Below, one piece after another: positions 48,525-60,929 of a stretch of 64,000 bases of DNA. The stretch spans positions 2,898 to 66,897 of the forward strand of contig NW_019091716.1 in the NCBI RefSeq assembly GCF_001949145.1, given 5' to 3'. Every line of letters starts with the position of its first letter. Positions within the stretch are counted from its first letter, which is position 1. Position numbers and translations under genes: made by a program. The notes under the pieces were generated by a model, which had not been told where the DNA came from, made no database searches, and saw only the letters and a list, made by a program, of their open reading frames with translations. The DNA is from Acanthaster planci (taxonomy: Eukaryota; Echinodermata; Asteroidea; Valvatida; Acanthasteridae).

Positions 48525-50508
48525 ATGATGTTCAATCAGATATATTTGTTGGGGTTGTTGATTAATATGTTATAAGGATTATGTTATAAGGTTATAAGGT
48601 CCCAGTAAGATAAAAAGAGAGATAGAATTAATTACATGCCAATTTATTTACGCAAGAAATCCTCCCTCCTTACCTATACGTTTACACTAGAGGCCGCCTC
48701 TTACGTGGCTTGAAATAATCTACATGTTGTATCGCTTGTCACGTTCGGCCTGCATCTGGTCTTCCCAACATCGAACGGCGTAGCCCTGCAGGTTGTTCCC
48801 AGGTATACAGTGTTATTCCCTATTATAAGGAAATACATGCATGCGAGCAAAACAGCAATTCTCTGTAACTGGATTCACTCCAAACCACACAAATACCGAA
48901 AACAGTTTGATCAACGACCGATGATTATAATCATTTCTCGTAACCTTCGAAATTCCATCCATGAGCCTAAAGTCAGTCGTATTCTTTATCCCTAATCCGG
49001 CATCAGTGGTGCAGCTCACAGTTTAATTTAAAAAGTAAAAGGTAGAAACGGCGAAATGCTCCTGATAGTAAATGCTTGTACAAACAACACAGGAACTTAA
49101 TTTCAATCCTGTTGTAGGCCCTATAATATTTGCCAGAATGATTACGATTTTTTTAAATCACAAATGCGGGGAACAATTTTTTTATTACTCAATGCGTTGC
49201 AGTGCTACACTGTGACAAGAATGTTGCATGCATTGCAAGCGTAGCCCCTTAATGAGCTCTCAGTGAAGCAACAGCTCATTTAAGAGTGACTAGGGACAGG
49301 AGTTTAGTCAACTTTAATGTTACGTATACATCCCGTCTTCACAGATTATGAGTTTTCTAAATTAAAGCGCAGCAGGCATTGGCCTTGTCCAAGGCTGTCT
49401 CAGCGCTTTATCTCAGCGCTTTTTGTAGAAGGGAGATTCGCAAACAAACACAAGCTGGATACCCCAAAGTCACTATCTCTCTTGTTTCTGATTTCCTATG
49501 ATGGTGTTTTATATAAGGCTATATTTTAAAATCAAAATTCTGCAGTATTTATTATTCTGGAAAGTTATTCGTTGCACTAACATATGCACCCAGTTTTACT
49601 GATTAATACAGAAAAGGTCAAGAATCCAATAATTCACAACTACCGTGCAATCAGTTCAGCCACTTGCATGTGCATTTGTTACTCTTTTCCGCATTGGTCC
49701 CAAGTCCAGCTGTGGGCCAATTTCATAGCGCTGCTTAAAGCGAAAAAATTGTTTAAGCGCGAAAAAACCTTGATTGACAAATCAGGTTACCAGCTTAATA
49801 TTCTTGTGATGTATATTGTTTAGGAATGGTATTTACCTACCCGTATCTTTTGATTAGCATGACAATCGCACAGAGTTTGAGCTGGTAACCTTTGTTTATT
49901 AAACAAGGTTTTATTCGTGCTTAACCAAATTCCAAGCACTGAGCATACAGTGCTTATTAATATACGTTGGGTACGGGCAAACCGTTATATACAAATTCCA
50001 TGCTTAAAGCAGCTCCATATCATTCTGCAGAACGTTATCTTCTTTTAACATTAAAAAACGGCTTCGTTTCAAGGCAGAAAGAAAAGGCATCTGAATGATT
50101 CCTTTGGTAGCCCGTTTCAAGTAGAAAGCTCGTCTGACTTATAGATGAGATAAAAGTTGACACGGAAAAGCTTTTGTCACACATAAATCAATGCCTCTTC
50201 ACCAATTGATCGTTTTTGCATTGATGATCTTTTTTCACCGTCCCGATTTCCGAGGCCATTGTAATTTGCCACTCCGCACTCTTAGTCACTGCAAAGGGGA
50301 AGGGCTCTTTTTTGGGGTGGGGTTGGTGCAATATAATCGAAAGAAGAAAGGTGAGTCAATTAGGAGGTATATTCAGATAAATTGGTGATTTTTATCCCTT
50401 TTACTCCTCCTTTTTGTTTCTGTTCTGTTCATTTTTCCTTTTCCAAGGACTAGCAAGTTCACCCCCCCCCTTAGCGACGGCCTGTAAGCATCCCCTTATA
50501 AATACCAA

Positions 50509-50860
50509 AGGCGTAAATCTGTGCCAGTAATTGGGGGAATGGGGATTTGTGAGGGTGGAAATTTGAAAAGCGGGGCGGGGGGACACTTATGCCACTATAT
50601 AGGAGGAGATATTCACGATACAGATGTTCACATAACAATCATGCAGAATTTTCACCATATTGGCATATTTATGGCTTTTTCAAAATTGTATTTCTTGTTT
50701 GAGTGATATTGAATACATTTTAGTCTTTGGGAAGTCCGATAAATTCTTCACAGTCAGCTTCCTTTTTGGGGGGGGTCACTACGAAAAGGTGTGGGGATAT
50801 GATTCAATAGACCCACTCTCAAACAGTGGGTTGATATGTACACCCCAATCTGATTAAAGA
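50509..50860. repeat. Dispersed repeat, copy 2 (intergenic)
   Basis: Partner of 40294-40780, same orientation: GGCGTAAATCTGTGCC, G-rich runs, TTTATGGCTTTTTC, GAATACATTTTAGTC, CTTCACAGTCAGCTT, then AAACAGTGGGTTGATATGTA. It lacks about 100 bp present in copy 1. Confidence 0.65.
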
Positions 50861-51275
50861 TTTTGAAAACTGAACTTGGGGCCATGAGCACCACATACCA
50901 TCAGCCAGTATTGGCTGAGAGTTAATGTAATAATTATTCAAATGTCATTCACCTATTTTTACAATTAGTTCCTTATTGGGGACAGAACCTTTTTTTTATC
51001 GAAATCGTTAAACAGGGCAAAATTTCCCACGGCATCTTTTACTGGATCAATCTCAAAGTTTTGTTGTCAACTCCCCTAGGTGTTTTTTGCCAAAAATGTC
51101 ACTCACTTGTTTTGGAAAAACAGTTTCAGACATTCATCATCACACTTGTATTATATATATTTTGGTAATTCTTACTCTCATACTTCGACATTTTTGCTTC
51201 AATCATTAAAACAATAACGATGACCACGATGACAACAACATCAACAAAACAACTTCTTCAATTGTGTTCGTCAGT

Positions 51276-51701
51276 TCATAAACTTACCTCTACAACGTCG
51301 GGAAGTCTTCCTTCTAAGCACATCAAACATTTAGTCATCGTTTTTAGAGGATACTGCCGGAAAATGTGTAATTTTCCAACAATTCCGACAACTGAAACAT
51401 GGCAACAGGAATGATTTGTAGTAGCACAATCGTAAAGGTAAGGATTGCCTTTTTCACCTGCATCGATCTTCCTGTTGTCGACATAAACTGAGCCGTCATA
51501 ACCCGCACTCGAAGGGTGCACCCTTGTATTTAGGCCAGAAATATGTCCGCCGAACTCATTAATACAAGTTATACACTCAAATATTCCACGGAACTGGGGA
51601 ATTGAATAAATGTGAGACTGAACCTCTGGGCCGGACTCAAGGCTTCCAATTCTGAGCAATTTGGATGCAATTGAGTCCGAAAGTGACACTATTTGAGTCA
51701 T
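51276..51701 (-). CDS. Hypothetical 141-codon ORF, unrecognised
   Basis: An unbroken minus-strand frame with several Cys and aromatic residues (SIPQFRGIFECITCINEF, YDGSVYVDNRKIDAG, YDCATTNHSCCHV) and a composition less repetitive than surrounding chance ORFs. It may be an extracellular-type domain exon or a retrocopied fragment. No signal peptide, no evident splice partners, and I recognise no family. It lies between the Shisa-like gene and the start of the next gene. It may be spurious. Confidence 0.25.
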   Translation of the reverse strand: MTQIVSLSDSIASKLLRIGSLESGPEVQSHIYSIPQFRGIFECITCINEFGGHISGLNTRVHPSSAGYDGSVYVDNRKIDAGEKGNPYLYDCATTNHSCCHVSVVGIVGKLHIFRQYPLKTMTKCLMCLEGRLPDVVEVSL

Positions 51702-52029
51702 TTTGCAGAGGGATGGTATTTCAAAATGGCAGCATTTCTGGACAGGGATATTTTCTTCATTTTAGGGGTGGTCTGCTTCTGGTGAAAATTTCTCAAAAAT
51801 CCATTGGTCAACTCCCCAAAAATTTAAAGGAAAATGAAAGGGAACATGTGGAACATCATTTTTCTGTGCAGCCTGAACACCTGTGAGAGTTGTTAATATT
51901 TGTAAAATATTTGGGAAGTATGGGGATTTATCACTGCTTTCTATGGGAATTTATTCGTAGTGAACATCCGAGGACATAAACTTCTTTATTAAAACTATAG
52001 CGCCCTCATCTTAACAGGTGGTCGTATGC

Positions 52030-52328
52030 GCATACAATGCATGATGCAGTGGGGCCGGGCGCGTTCATCGTGTACCGGAAGTGAAAAATGAATCATGACG
52101 TCCATGTACTCTGAAGTGCGGGGCATATTCTATCAAATGCTTCACTCGATTATCATTCACAACCCATTGTGACGGAGGCGAAATATTTCGCAGGACCAGT
52201 TTTTTCGTGATCGATGGTTGTTCGGCTTATCGCTCAGGAATCGACTGTATTGAGGAAGTCAAGTTGAACGTGAACATGGTGAATTCGCTTGCGACAGTAT
52301 TATTACGCTTCTTGTGTGCATAGTGCAA
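52030..52328 (+). promoter_or_regulatory. Candidate promoter and untranslated first exon of the Ser/Pro-rich gene
   Basis: A CpG-containing stretch (GGGCCGGGCGCG, CTTATCGCTCAGG) ends at a strong splice donor (GTGCAA then GTAAGTATGG at ~52329). A 15-codon upstream ORF begins at ATG ~52277 and stops before the donor. This is a plausible 5' UTR exon for the plus-strand gene whose coding begins at 58295, but the link is not proven by the sequence. Confidence 0.4.
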
Positions 52329-52739
52329 GTAAGTATGGTACCCCTTCCCGACAGTAATTAACCATGTTTTAACCACATGCACAGAGTGAGGGCGAGTTTT
52401 ATTGTTACGGGCACGTCATGTACGATTTCGTTGGTCGTGTTCCAGAGTAATTGAATTCGAGCTTTGCAGGTGAGTTTTTCATAGCAATGAGGAAACTGAC
52501 TGTCAGTGTCATCTCCTGAATGTAATAATACGGTGGCATTGCTGGGTTGGGAAGAGAATTGTAACATGGTCATGGATCACCAGTCCCAGCATGGAGGTTT
52601 TGTCCGAGTAACTGGGATTCCAGCCTAGGCCTACTAATGAATCGCCCTTTTTTAATTTGATTTCGACATGGTCGGGTGACTAATCTCCCGATTGTATCGA
52701 AATGTTAAAAAAAGCTGTTTGTAAAGTCCAAGTTACTAG

Positions 52740-55700
52740 GACCTACGTGTACATGTACATATATGCTCAGACTAGCATGACTAGTCACAGATTAGCTGTA
52801 CTGATCTGTCATGTCCATGAACATGACAGTTCAGAACATGACAGTAAATTTTATTTTATGCATTCATGCATACATGTAGCCAGTAGGCCTACACGTACAT
52901 GTACACTGTACAAAAGTACCGGTATGTACATTTACATTTCATAGTTCCTCAGCATTACATCCAAACTTATTGCTGAGTCTAACAGTAGAGGTACATACAG
53001 TATACCTGTATGTACAAGTAGACGTTATCAAGCTGAGTCTGATGGTGATGGTGAAGGTACTGTGCCGTAAACATAATGTCACATGAATTTATTACAAGTA
53101 CATTCTGTATACAATGTACATATTTATGTATGTAAAATTTAACATGTAAGTGTGTACTCCTGTGAGAGGTTTACATGGAAAGTGATAGCTTGTAAGTCAA
53201 ATTCTGTTGGGGAAAGTGTTCCATATATACAGACGCTGCTTGACACCCTGTGCACAAACCCTATGAGACTGGCCTGAAAAATTGGAAGTAATTTCTATGT
53301 AAACGACTTGGTATTTTCCCTGCTAAATTGAACTTTTCTGGACATGTTTTTGCTTTCTGATGGGTAATAGTTCAATGTAAGAAAAAAAATACTGGCGTCC
53401 ATTTATATAGAACTCTTTCCTTAGCTGGTACATGTAAAATACTGCAGCATTTACCATACATACTTAGAAAACAGGGAAAGGGTACCATACAGACAACACT
53501 TGATGCCCCAGTGCACAAACCTACCAGTGTGAGACTTGCCTGAAAAAAAATAGGCCGAAGTGTTTTCTAAGTAAATGCTTCAGAATTTTCTCAGCTAAAT
53601 TTCACTTTTTGGGACATGTTATCACTTTCAGATGGCTAATATTATCCCTAACAGTACCAGGCGTTGTTTGGCTCAGAGTACTCATTACTACAAAATACTA
53701 AGTAACACTCTGAGCTTGAAGGACCTAGCGCTACAGATTACTATTTCTGGCTAGGTTTATTCCATTGTTATTCGTACAGAGAACAATGAAACTATGCATT
53801 CATAGTGCCACAGCATTGTATGGTACACTGTCTCCTCTATTGTGTTTTATGGCTTCAGAGAATAATGATGTCATGTCCTCTTACAAGCGACAGGGCTGAG
53901 TACTACATTTTACTACTGAGTAGTACATGTACTTTGTAGCATTCGGGACTGTTAGGGTTAAAGATTTAGTGTTTTCTGTATGTGAAGCTCTTTCTCAGAC
54001 GGGTATCATTGTGCAGGCGCGGCATACATACGGTACGGTAGTGTGGACCTCTGCACAAAAGTAGTCCACATAATGTAGGGTGCGATGGCATTGTGTGGAC
54101 TTGCACACGTCCACACAATGTTTTCCCCTCTCTGAAAAACAGTTTTAGAGGCATTTTGGGGTCAAAGTTATCTGTGGCAAAATGAAGAGGAAGAGTCCGA
54201 GAAATCATCAAAAATCCAGGTTGAAGGTGTACATGTATGTGTGGGGGGGGTGCTAAATGATATCCGAATTCTTTCAGTGTACAATATGAAGTCAAGAGTT
54301 TCATACATTGTACATGTGCCTGTACTTGATAGCACTTGATACCCTGTTCACAATCCTTATGAGACTGATTGGAAAAAGAGTTTCTAAGTGAATGTTTTGA
54401 TGGTAAGAGTTAATGAAGTGAATGTTTTAATGGTAAGAATTAATGTTAAGAATTAGGATTCCTGAGCTGATTTTTTCCCAGCAGTGAATGGTATTAGCTG
54501 TCTGAAAGTGATAAAATGTCCTGAAAAGTCCAATTGAGCAGTGAAAATGCCTGCATCCTCTTTTCCATTTAGATTTTTTCAGACCAGTCTTATACATGTA
54601 CATGTAGGTGCACAGGGCGCCAAGTGGCCTCTGTATGGAATTTTTTCGGTTTAAGATTATTTTCCCCCGCTTAATTTGACTGTTTAGGCTGTGTGATCAC
54701 TTTGGATTATGGCTGATATCATTGCAAGGAAATATTAGTCAAACCAGTGTATGGAATTCTCATTTTGCACATGAGCGTAGAGTAGATTTCTCCATGTGTA
54801 TGTGTGCATGTACATTGTAACTTGAGTAACTCTGGTGTCATTTTTTAATTGAGTTAGCGAATAATGTATAGTGAATTGATTGGTTGCTTACATGTATGTA
54901 CATGTACACGTGTAACTTGTGCACTGTATGTGACTCCAGCCCTATGACAGACGTTTTGTGATAAGTCGTGAGACAAAACACACTGATGTGGTGGTATGTT
55001 TCCATTTTGAAAGATAGCAGCTCTACAGCAATAGTCCAGATGTTGGTCCCCAAATGCTTGTTTTTCCCATACATGTCGAAACATGTACATGTACATGTAC
55101 CACTACATGTACATGTACAATTACCGGCACATGTTCTCAACGTAGGGAAAGCCTACTTACCCCATACATGCCATACACAAACATGTACAAGTACTTCGTA
55201 TGAATTATCCTTAATTTCTTTTACTTTGTTTCCCAAGCTGATACATGTACATACATATACATGTACATGTACGCGGTGCATCATCAACCTTGCCACGTAC
55301 TTTACTTGTGTAAATGTACATGTACAGTGTATGCCATTTTACTGTATACATACGCGTACACGTTTCACAGTAAATTTAATGTAAAATGTACATGTGCCTA
55401 CACTAGCACATGTTCTTGTGCTTGTATACTTGTACTTGTACATGTACCGGTAGCGTACTAACAATGCTGAAAATTTATGTGTTGTATTGCACGTGAACAT
55501 TGTGCGTGTACTATGTGCATGTAGGTCCTTCAAGAACCTGATTGCAGGCTGTTTAAAAATGTTGATGACACAGCAAAGGTGTTTGCAAGCATTTCTTGTA
55601 CACTTGTGAAATTTCAGGCACTTACAATTACAGCTATGAGCTTATATGTACATGTACATCACCTGAGGGAGTTCCAGCGTTCAGATCATGGTAGTTTGGT

Positions 55701-57560
55701 TGTTCATGTAATTGTGAGTTATTGGCAATAAAAGTACATGCAGGGCTGTGCTGAATATCCGAATGTATGTGATCGATTATCGAATATTTGAATAATATTT
55801 TTCAAATCTGAATATTCGAATGCAAAATTCATGAAAAGGAAGGGAGAAGTTTCTTTTGGTTTAAAGGAGAAAATTGCTCTTGGAGGCATGTTTCATTCGG
55901 ACTAAAATAAAAAAAACGACAGAATAATATGTCTTACAATGATTCAAAAGATAAATTATTCGTTGAAAACTTTAAAAGGAGTAAATTGTCAACAAGGTAA
56001 GAAGTCTTGTTCGTCTGTTAAATCTTGCTAAATTGTGGCTGGAGATACAATGTAGTCCTAGAAGCGAGAAGTTATTATAGTGATTATACATGTACAATTG
56101 TCCGTGTTATTGCAACTGATTTGTGTGTGGTCTGTTCATCAATTACTTGCTGGTCACTACCACCAAATATTTTGATATTCGATGGAAATGAAGGTTGAAT
56201 ATTCGAATAGTGAATTATTCAACTTGACTCAGCCATAAATAATAGTTTAAAATTCATAAAGGTAAGTGGCTCAAATTTCCAAAAAACTGAGACTCTGGCA
56301 GTTATTTGAAAAATTCCAGTTGGAATCTTGAATGATCCTCGTCGGTAATTTACTGAAGTGCAGTCAGAAGGATTTTTGAAGTGATTTGAAATGTGTGTGC
56401 CATGGCCTTCATGTCGTCAGTCTTTTGTTACCAAGGTTTTCATTTCCGACACACATTCTTGTAGCGTGCATAATGGGTAACGTCATTTCCCTTTATTTAC
56501 ATGTATGTGGGGTCACCCACATCTTCCTACCCGGCCACTGCATCGGCAATGTGTACTAATACAACGTGGGTTCCTGCCAGTGTTTTCCGTACGTGTTGTA
56601 CATGTACATGTATGTTGTACATGTTGTACATGTATGGAATATCACAAGTAGATAACAATGCTTGTCTAAAGGTGGGAGGCCTGTAGCACATGTTTCTACT
56701 GACAAACTCTGCCAGGGGAAATTCTACTACTGACAGTACATGTACATGTACCAGTAGGTGTGTACATGAACACTGTACACGTACATACTGTACATGTACA
56801 TCTGTCAACTGTGCTTACATGTAGCTTACATGAACATGTATAGTGTAGGTCTGATAGTAATGCTGTACGTTGCTGTGACACCACACCTACAACGTTGACA
56901 TTTTAGCTTTTGCGGTGTACACGTACATGTACATGTACGGATAACACATGTAGAGTACATTGTACATGTACTTTTACCAGGTCCAAATTCTAACCGAAAA
57001 TGGCTGAAAGTTGTTTATCAGTCAGTTCGCTGACAGGTGATTGGTGAAGGAAGTTTAAAAACCAAACCCTTCTTTCTGAGTGTATCAGCCCGTATTAATT
57101 AAGGAACCTTCTTGAATCAAGTAAAATCCATCACAACTGCCATGAGTAAAACTGATGTTACATGTACATGTACATTTTGTTGACCAAGAGCAGTGAAGGC
57201 TTACATGTTAACACATTTAGGGAACATATTGTAAAAAATCCTGTTTACCAAGCACAGAATTACATAATTACTGGCACTTGCACATGTAGGTACTGGTACA
57301 GTGTATGTGTACATGTACATGTATTTCACAGCACCTGTAAGAACTTTAAAAAACACGGTACTCACATGTGTGTGTTGCATGCATGAAGACCGTGTAATAC
57401 GTTGGAGCTCATGTATTGTTACAGAGTAACTGTCATGATCCTCTGTTTATGTCACATGTACAATTGTACATGTACATGCATAGTTTTTAAATGTGGAGAG
57501 AAATACATGTTCATATACCAAGCTTACATGTACAACAATTAAAGCACAGTTGTACGTATT
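52740..57560. repeat. Intronic region dense in palindromic TACATG/ACATGT words
   Basis: TACATGTACATGTAC-type runs occur repeatedly, with dense patches at ~54890-55460, 56590-56950, 57160-57330 and 57455-57480. The word is its own reverse complement, so each run can form hairpins on either strand. The sequence between patches is AT-rich and non-coding. Confidence 0.85.
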
Positions 57561-57731
57561 TACATGATGTGCATGAAGAGGGAGCTACTGGTAATTGTAC
57601 AGATTGCATTATTTGGCTGTAGGACATTCAGTTGTGAAAGAGAATTCACCTTTAATAGTGTTGGTCAATTTTGTTTTGAATTCTTTGTGAATATAAACTA
57701 TTCAAAGAATTTCCTCTTTTGGTTTTTTGCA

Positions 57732-57909
57732 GACAAACAAGTTGGAGACTTTTTCCTCTTCCAAAAGATGCTATGTTGTGGGTTTCCAGCCAATGTTACA
57801 TACAACAGTTATAATCACTAGCCCAGGATTATCAACAGTGGGAAGCCATGCTGTGAAGAGATCCATTTACTGTCCTGTTATTATCAAGAGCAGACAACAG
57901 CTGAGAGCA
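57732..57909 (+). other. Candidate untranslated exon of the Ser/Pro-rich gene
   Basis: Bounded by a polypyrimidine acceptor (TTTTTTGCAG) and a donor (GAGCAG then GTTAGA), with an open frame throughout but no ATG start. Splicing it to the next acceptor (~58178) runs into a stop, so if real it is 5' UTR. Splice-site evidence only. Confidence 0.3.
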
Positions 57910-58294
57910 GGTTAGAGGTTGACACATCTTATGTATACTTTTGTGTAGGGGGATTAACACTACCTTTGTATTTAATGGACCTCTTACAGGGAAGGAAACC
58001 AGTAATTCCTGTTTGATTCCTGGTTGTGGATAGTTGTGTACAGGAATGATGCTTTTTTTAACTAGCCCTTGATCATAAACCAATTGACACTGTTTTGTGC
58101 TGCCTTGGGACTGTGCTGTCGTTCAACAAGAAACACTAAATGGTTTGACTAGGAAAGTACTTTTTTTCCTTGTTTTTAGACCGAGTGCCAAACCCTTGGT
58201 GAATTTGATGATTCCCGTGCCTTACTTGTGCATCCTGTGAACTGTGAACTTTAAGAATCAGCTACATGCTTCCTGTCAGGCTCTGCACTCTGGA

Positions 58295-60022
58295 ATGAGT
58301 TCGCATTCAAACTGTATTTACGATGGCAGAAGCCAGCCCTCAAGCTGTCCGTCTAGCTCCCCAAGACGCAAATCCTCCCCTGTGAATATCTGCAGACAAG
58401 GTGCCATCAGTCATGGCGGGCGCTTCCGTCATATCCTGGAAAGCTTTAGACAAGCAGATTCCTGTCCGTCTGCTTTTTATCCAGTCTGTTCACCGAGTGT
58501 AACACCATCGAGGGTTGTCCTTAGAATGTCTGAAAACTCTCCATCGCAGTCGCATCACATGCCCTGTTGGCAGCAGTCAACTTCTCCATGTGCTGTTCAC
58601 ATGAGTATTGTAAGAAGTGCAGAAGAACTTGACTCAGGAGCCCAAGACCGCTTCAAGATGCCAGTGCCTCACTCAAGGAAAGTCACAAATTCTAAAGCAG
58701 ATTTGCAAGGGTCTCCTGGAGAGATGCATGCAGATCTGACGTCACCAACTGACAACAGTATGACTCCTGTAAACTCCCAGCCTTTGAGAAGTCTTTCCTC
58801 AGATCCTGTGACTGTCAGACCAGTGTCCCCTCGCATCCTAAGTCTATGCAACAAATTTGCCCCCGTAAATACCTCCACAGATTCCTACTTGAATCTGCCA
58901 AAGACCCGTCCAAGATCACTGTCTGCGTCTGGATCCTTGACTACTGAGAAACCAGATTCCCCTGTTTCTCCGTTGCTTACGAGACGGTCTGTTAGCCCAA
59001 AGCCCACAAAACTGTTACTTCCAAGTGATTCATCAGACTCGGAGAGTGGGCAAGCTTTGAGCACAACTACTCGAAATCTGCTGTCCCCTGGAAACAGCCC
59101 AAGCAGCGGATATGGAAGTGGTTTCTATTCTAGCAGCCCAATGTGCCTGAGCCCACGAAGTAATTCTCCCTCACTAGCCACAGATTTGACTCAGAGCAGT
59201 GACAAAACGAGCCAAGACCACCTTGCTTTGCCAGAAGTAGATGACAGAAGGTCAATACGAACATCAAGCCAAGATAGCGGAGTTGCAAATATTTCTGTGG
59301 AAGGGGGCGCACAATTGGAAGCCCAAGCACCTTCAGTCAGTGCAGCGTCAGCCACACAGGTGTCAGTAATCAGCCTGACTGTACCCCACAGTAGACCCAA
59401 GATACTCACTCGTTCCAGCAATGTCTTTGAGAGCATCGACCAAGGGGACTCAGCTTCGTCAGGGAGTAGAGAGCCGAGCCCACTCTCTCCTGATGAAGGC
59501 TTCCAAGACAGTGACAAGACTGGCAGTTTTGACCCCGTGGTGGCCTCTTCCCCACATGAACAGGCAGCCGTGAGAGAAGTAAAAAAGTCAAAGCTCACCA
59601 TCCGACTGCGAAGCCCTGGCAGTTCGGCAGACCAGTCGTCCCAGGAATCAAACTCTCCTGAAGTGATGCTACCAAACAGTTCAAGGTCCTTCCTTACTGT
59701 GGAGGAGCGCCGGCGTGACTTTGGTTACCGGTCAGACACATTGCAGTCCAGTATGCAAAGCTTTGAGTGCCTGCCGTCAGTCATTGTCAGTGACCACTGC
59801 GATGAAGAAGTTAGTAACATTTCGTGGGATGGTACCATGGATACGTCGGTCTTCACACCCAGCAAATCAGCATCCTCTGAGATTGGCCTTACCATCGAAG
59901 ACATCAAGCAGTCTGGGCCGATCCGTAAACTGTCCAGTGCTAGCAGTGTTTCGTCGTTCAGCCATGATTCATTAGATGATGACCTGACAGATGATAACAT
60001 TAACAGGGAAGAATCTAAAAAG
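58295..60022 (+). CDS. Large Ser/Pro-rich disordered protein, 5' coding exon; gene continues right
   Basis: The exon starts at an acceptor near 58178 (GTTTTTAG); the upstream frame contains stops, and the first in-frame ATG is 58295 (GGAATGAGT). It is open for 576 codons and ends in phase 0 at a strong donor (AAAAAG then GTGAGT, 60023). The sequence is about a quarter Ser, with many Ser-Pro sites (SPVSPLL, RRSVSPKP, REPSPLSPDEG) and possible 14-3-3/basophilic kinase sites (RPRSLS, RKLSSASS). It has no membrane segment and no folded domain that I recognise. An ordered-looking patch lies at FLTVEERRRDFGYRS to ISWDGTMD, followed by an acidic tail (HDSLDDDLTDD). It looks like the disordered N-terminal region of a signalling or cytoskeletal regulator; the identity is unknown. 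Confidence 0.8.
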
Positions 60023-60650
60023 GTGAGTTAATGCGTTTTACATGTATTGAGTAGAGATGTCACTTTTCCAATTTTATCTTGAATTTCGGTAAAAAATTAA
60101 AAAAATTCCCTTTTTTGGCTTTAAAAAGGGTTGGAAAAGAAAAGAAAAATTGCTCTTGCACAATTGATTTTCACATGGATTTCTGTCCAGGGATTTATGA
60201 CTGCATGTAGTGCAGGGCATAATTGTAATGCTGTCCCAACAGCAGAGGCTACATGTATGTAGGCTCATTTCAAGCTTGCATGTGGCATGTGTGGCCTCTA
60301 CGTGCACTGATAATTTGAAACTTGACCAGAGCTCCAGCAACACCAGGTACATGCATGCCAAGCACTAAATGCAGTGAGCTGTCTGAAAACCCATGTCTGT
60401 CACAAAGCCTGAATTCAAGGCTATGGTAGATGTACCAAGAATGAACGATAAAAATGTAATGTACATAACCGACCAGGAACTACCGGTACTGTAAATAATA
60501 ATTGCATTTTAAGGTTTACTGTCAACAACCGTACTCGTGTATGATTTAAATTAAAAATTTCAACAAGGATGTAACGTTAGAAATTTGGTCAAATTATTGG
60601 GAATATACAATGTACATGTAACATTTTAAGAAGGAACTGACTGCTTACAG

Positions 60651-60714
60651 GTTATGGAATCAAAGATGGAAATTAAATGGAAGTGGACATGGCTTCAGGA
60701 AAAGGATGAAAAGG
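60651..60714 (+). CDS. Possible next coding exon of the Ser/Pro-rich gene (weak)
   Basis: An acceptor (CTGCTTACAG) is followed in the correct phase by an open frame (VMESKMEIKWKWTWLQEKDE) that resembles a coiled-coil start with Trp-rich KWKWTWLQ. The donor (AAGG then GTGGCT) is poor and the frame stays open to 60929, so boundaries are uncertain. Confidence 0.3.
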
Positions 60715-60929
60715 GTGGCTTTCTCTCACACTATGCCTATATGTTCTGTCAAATTTTTTCCTACCTCCATGGGTGGCTTTGTACTTTTGCGAAGTCCTGT
60801 CTTGCGCATGGTGTACACTTACTGATCATAAGTGAAGAAGGCAGTCAAATAATAAATGCAAAGAGGTCCACAAGCAAATTGAGAAGCAGAAAAAATTCTC
60901 AAGCATTGTCAGTTCTTTGCAGCTGGTAA

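Larger units (their letters stand above)
47134..51275. other. 3' UTR and intergenic sequence, no gene recognised
   Basis: AT-rich sequence with only short chance frames. Includes the second copy of the dispersed repeat (50509-50860). Nothing coding could be supported on either strand. Confidence 0.5.

Noticed and set aside
54838-55533. Several Cys/Thr/Met-rich ORFs (CTCTCFDMY, HVHVHVP).
   Set aside because: They are translations of TACATGTACATG repeats, not genes.
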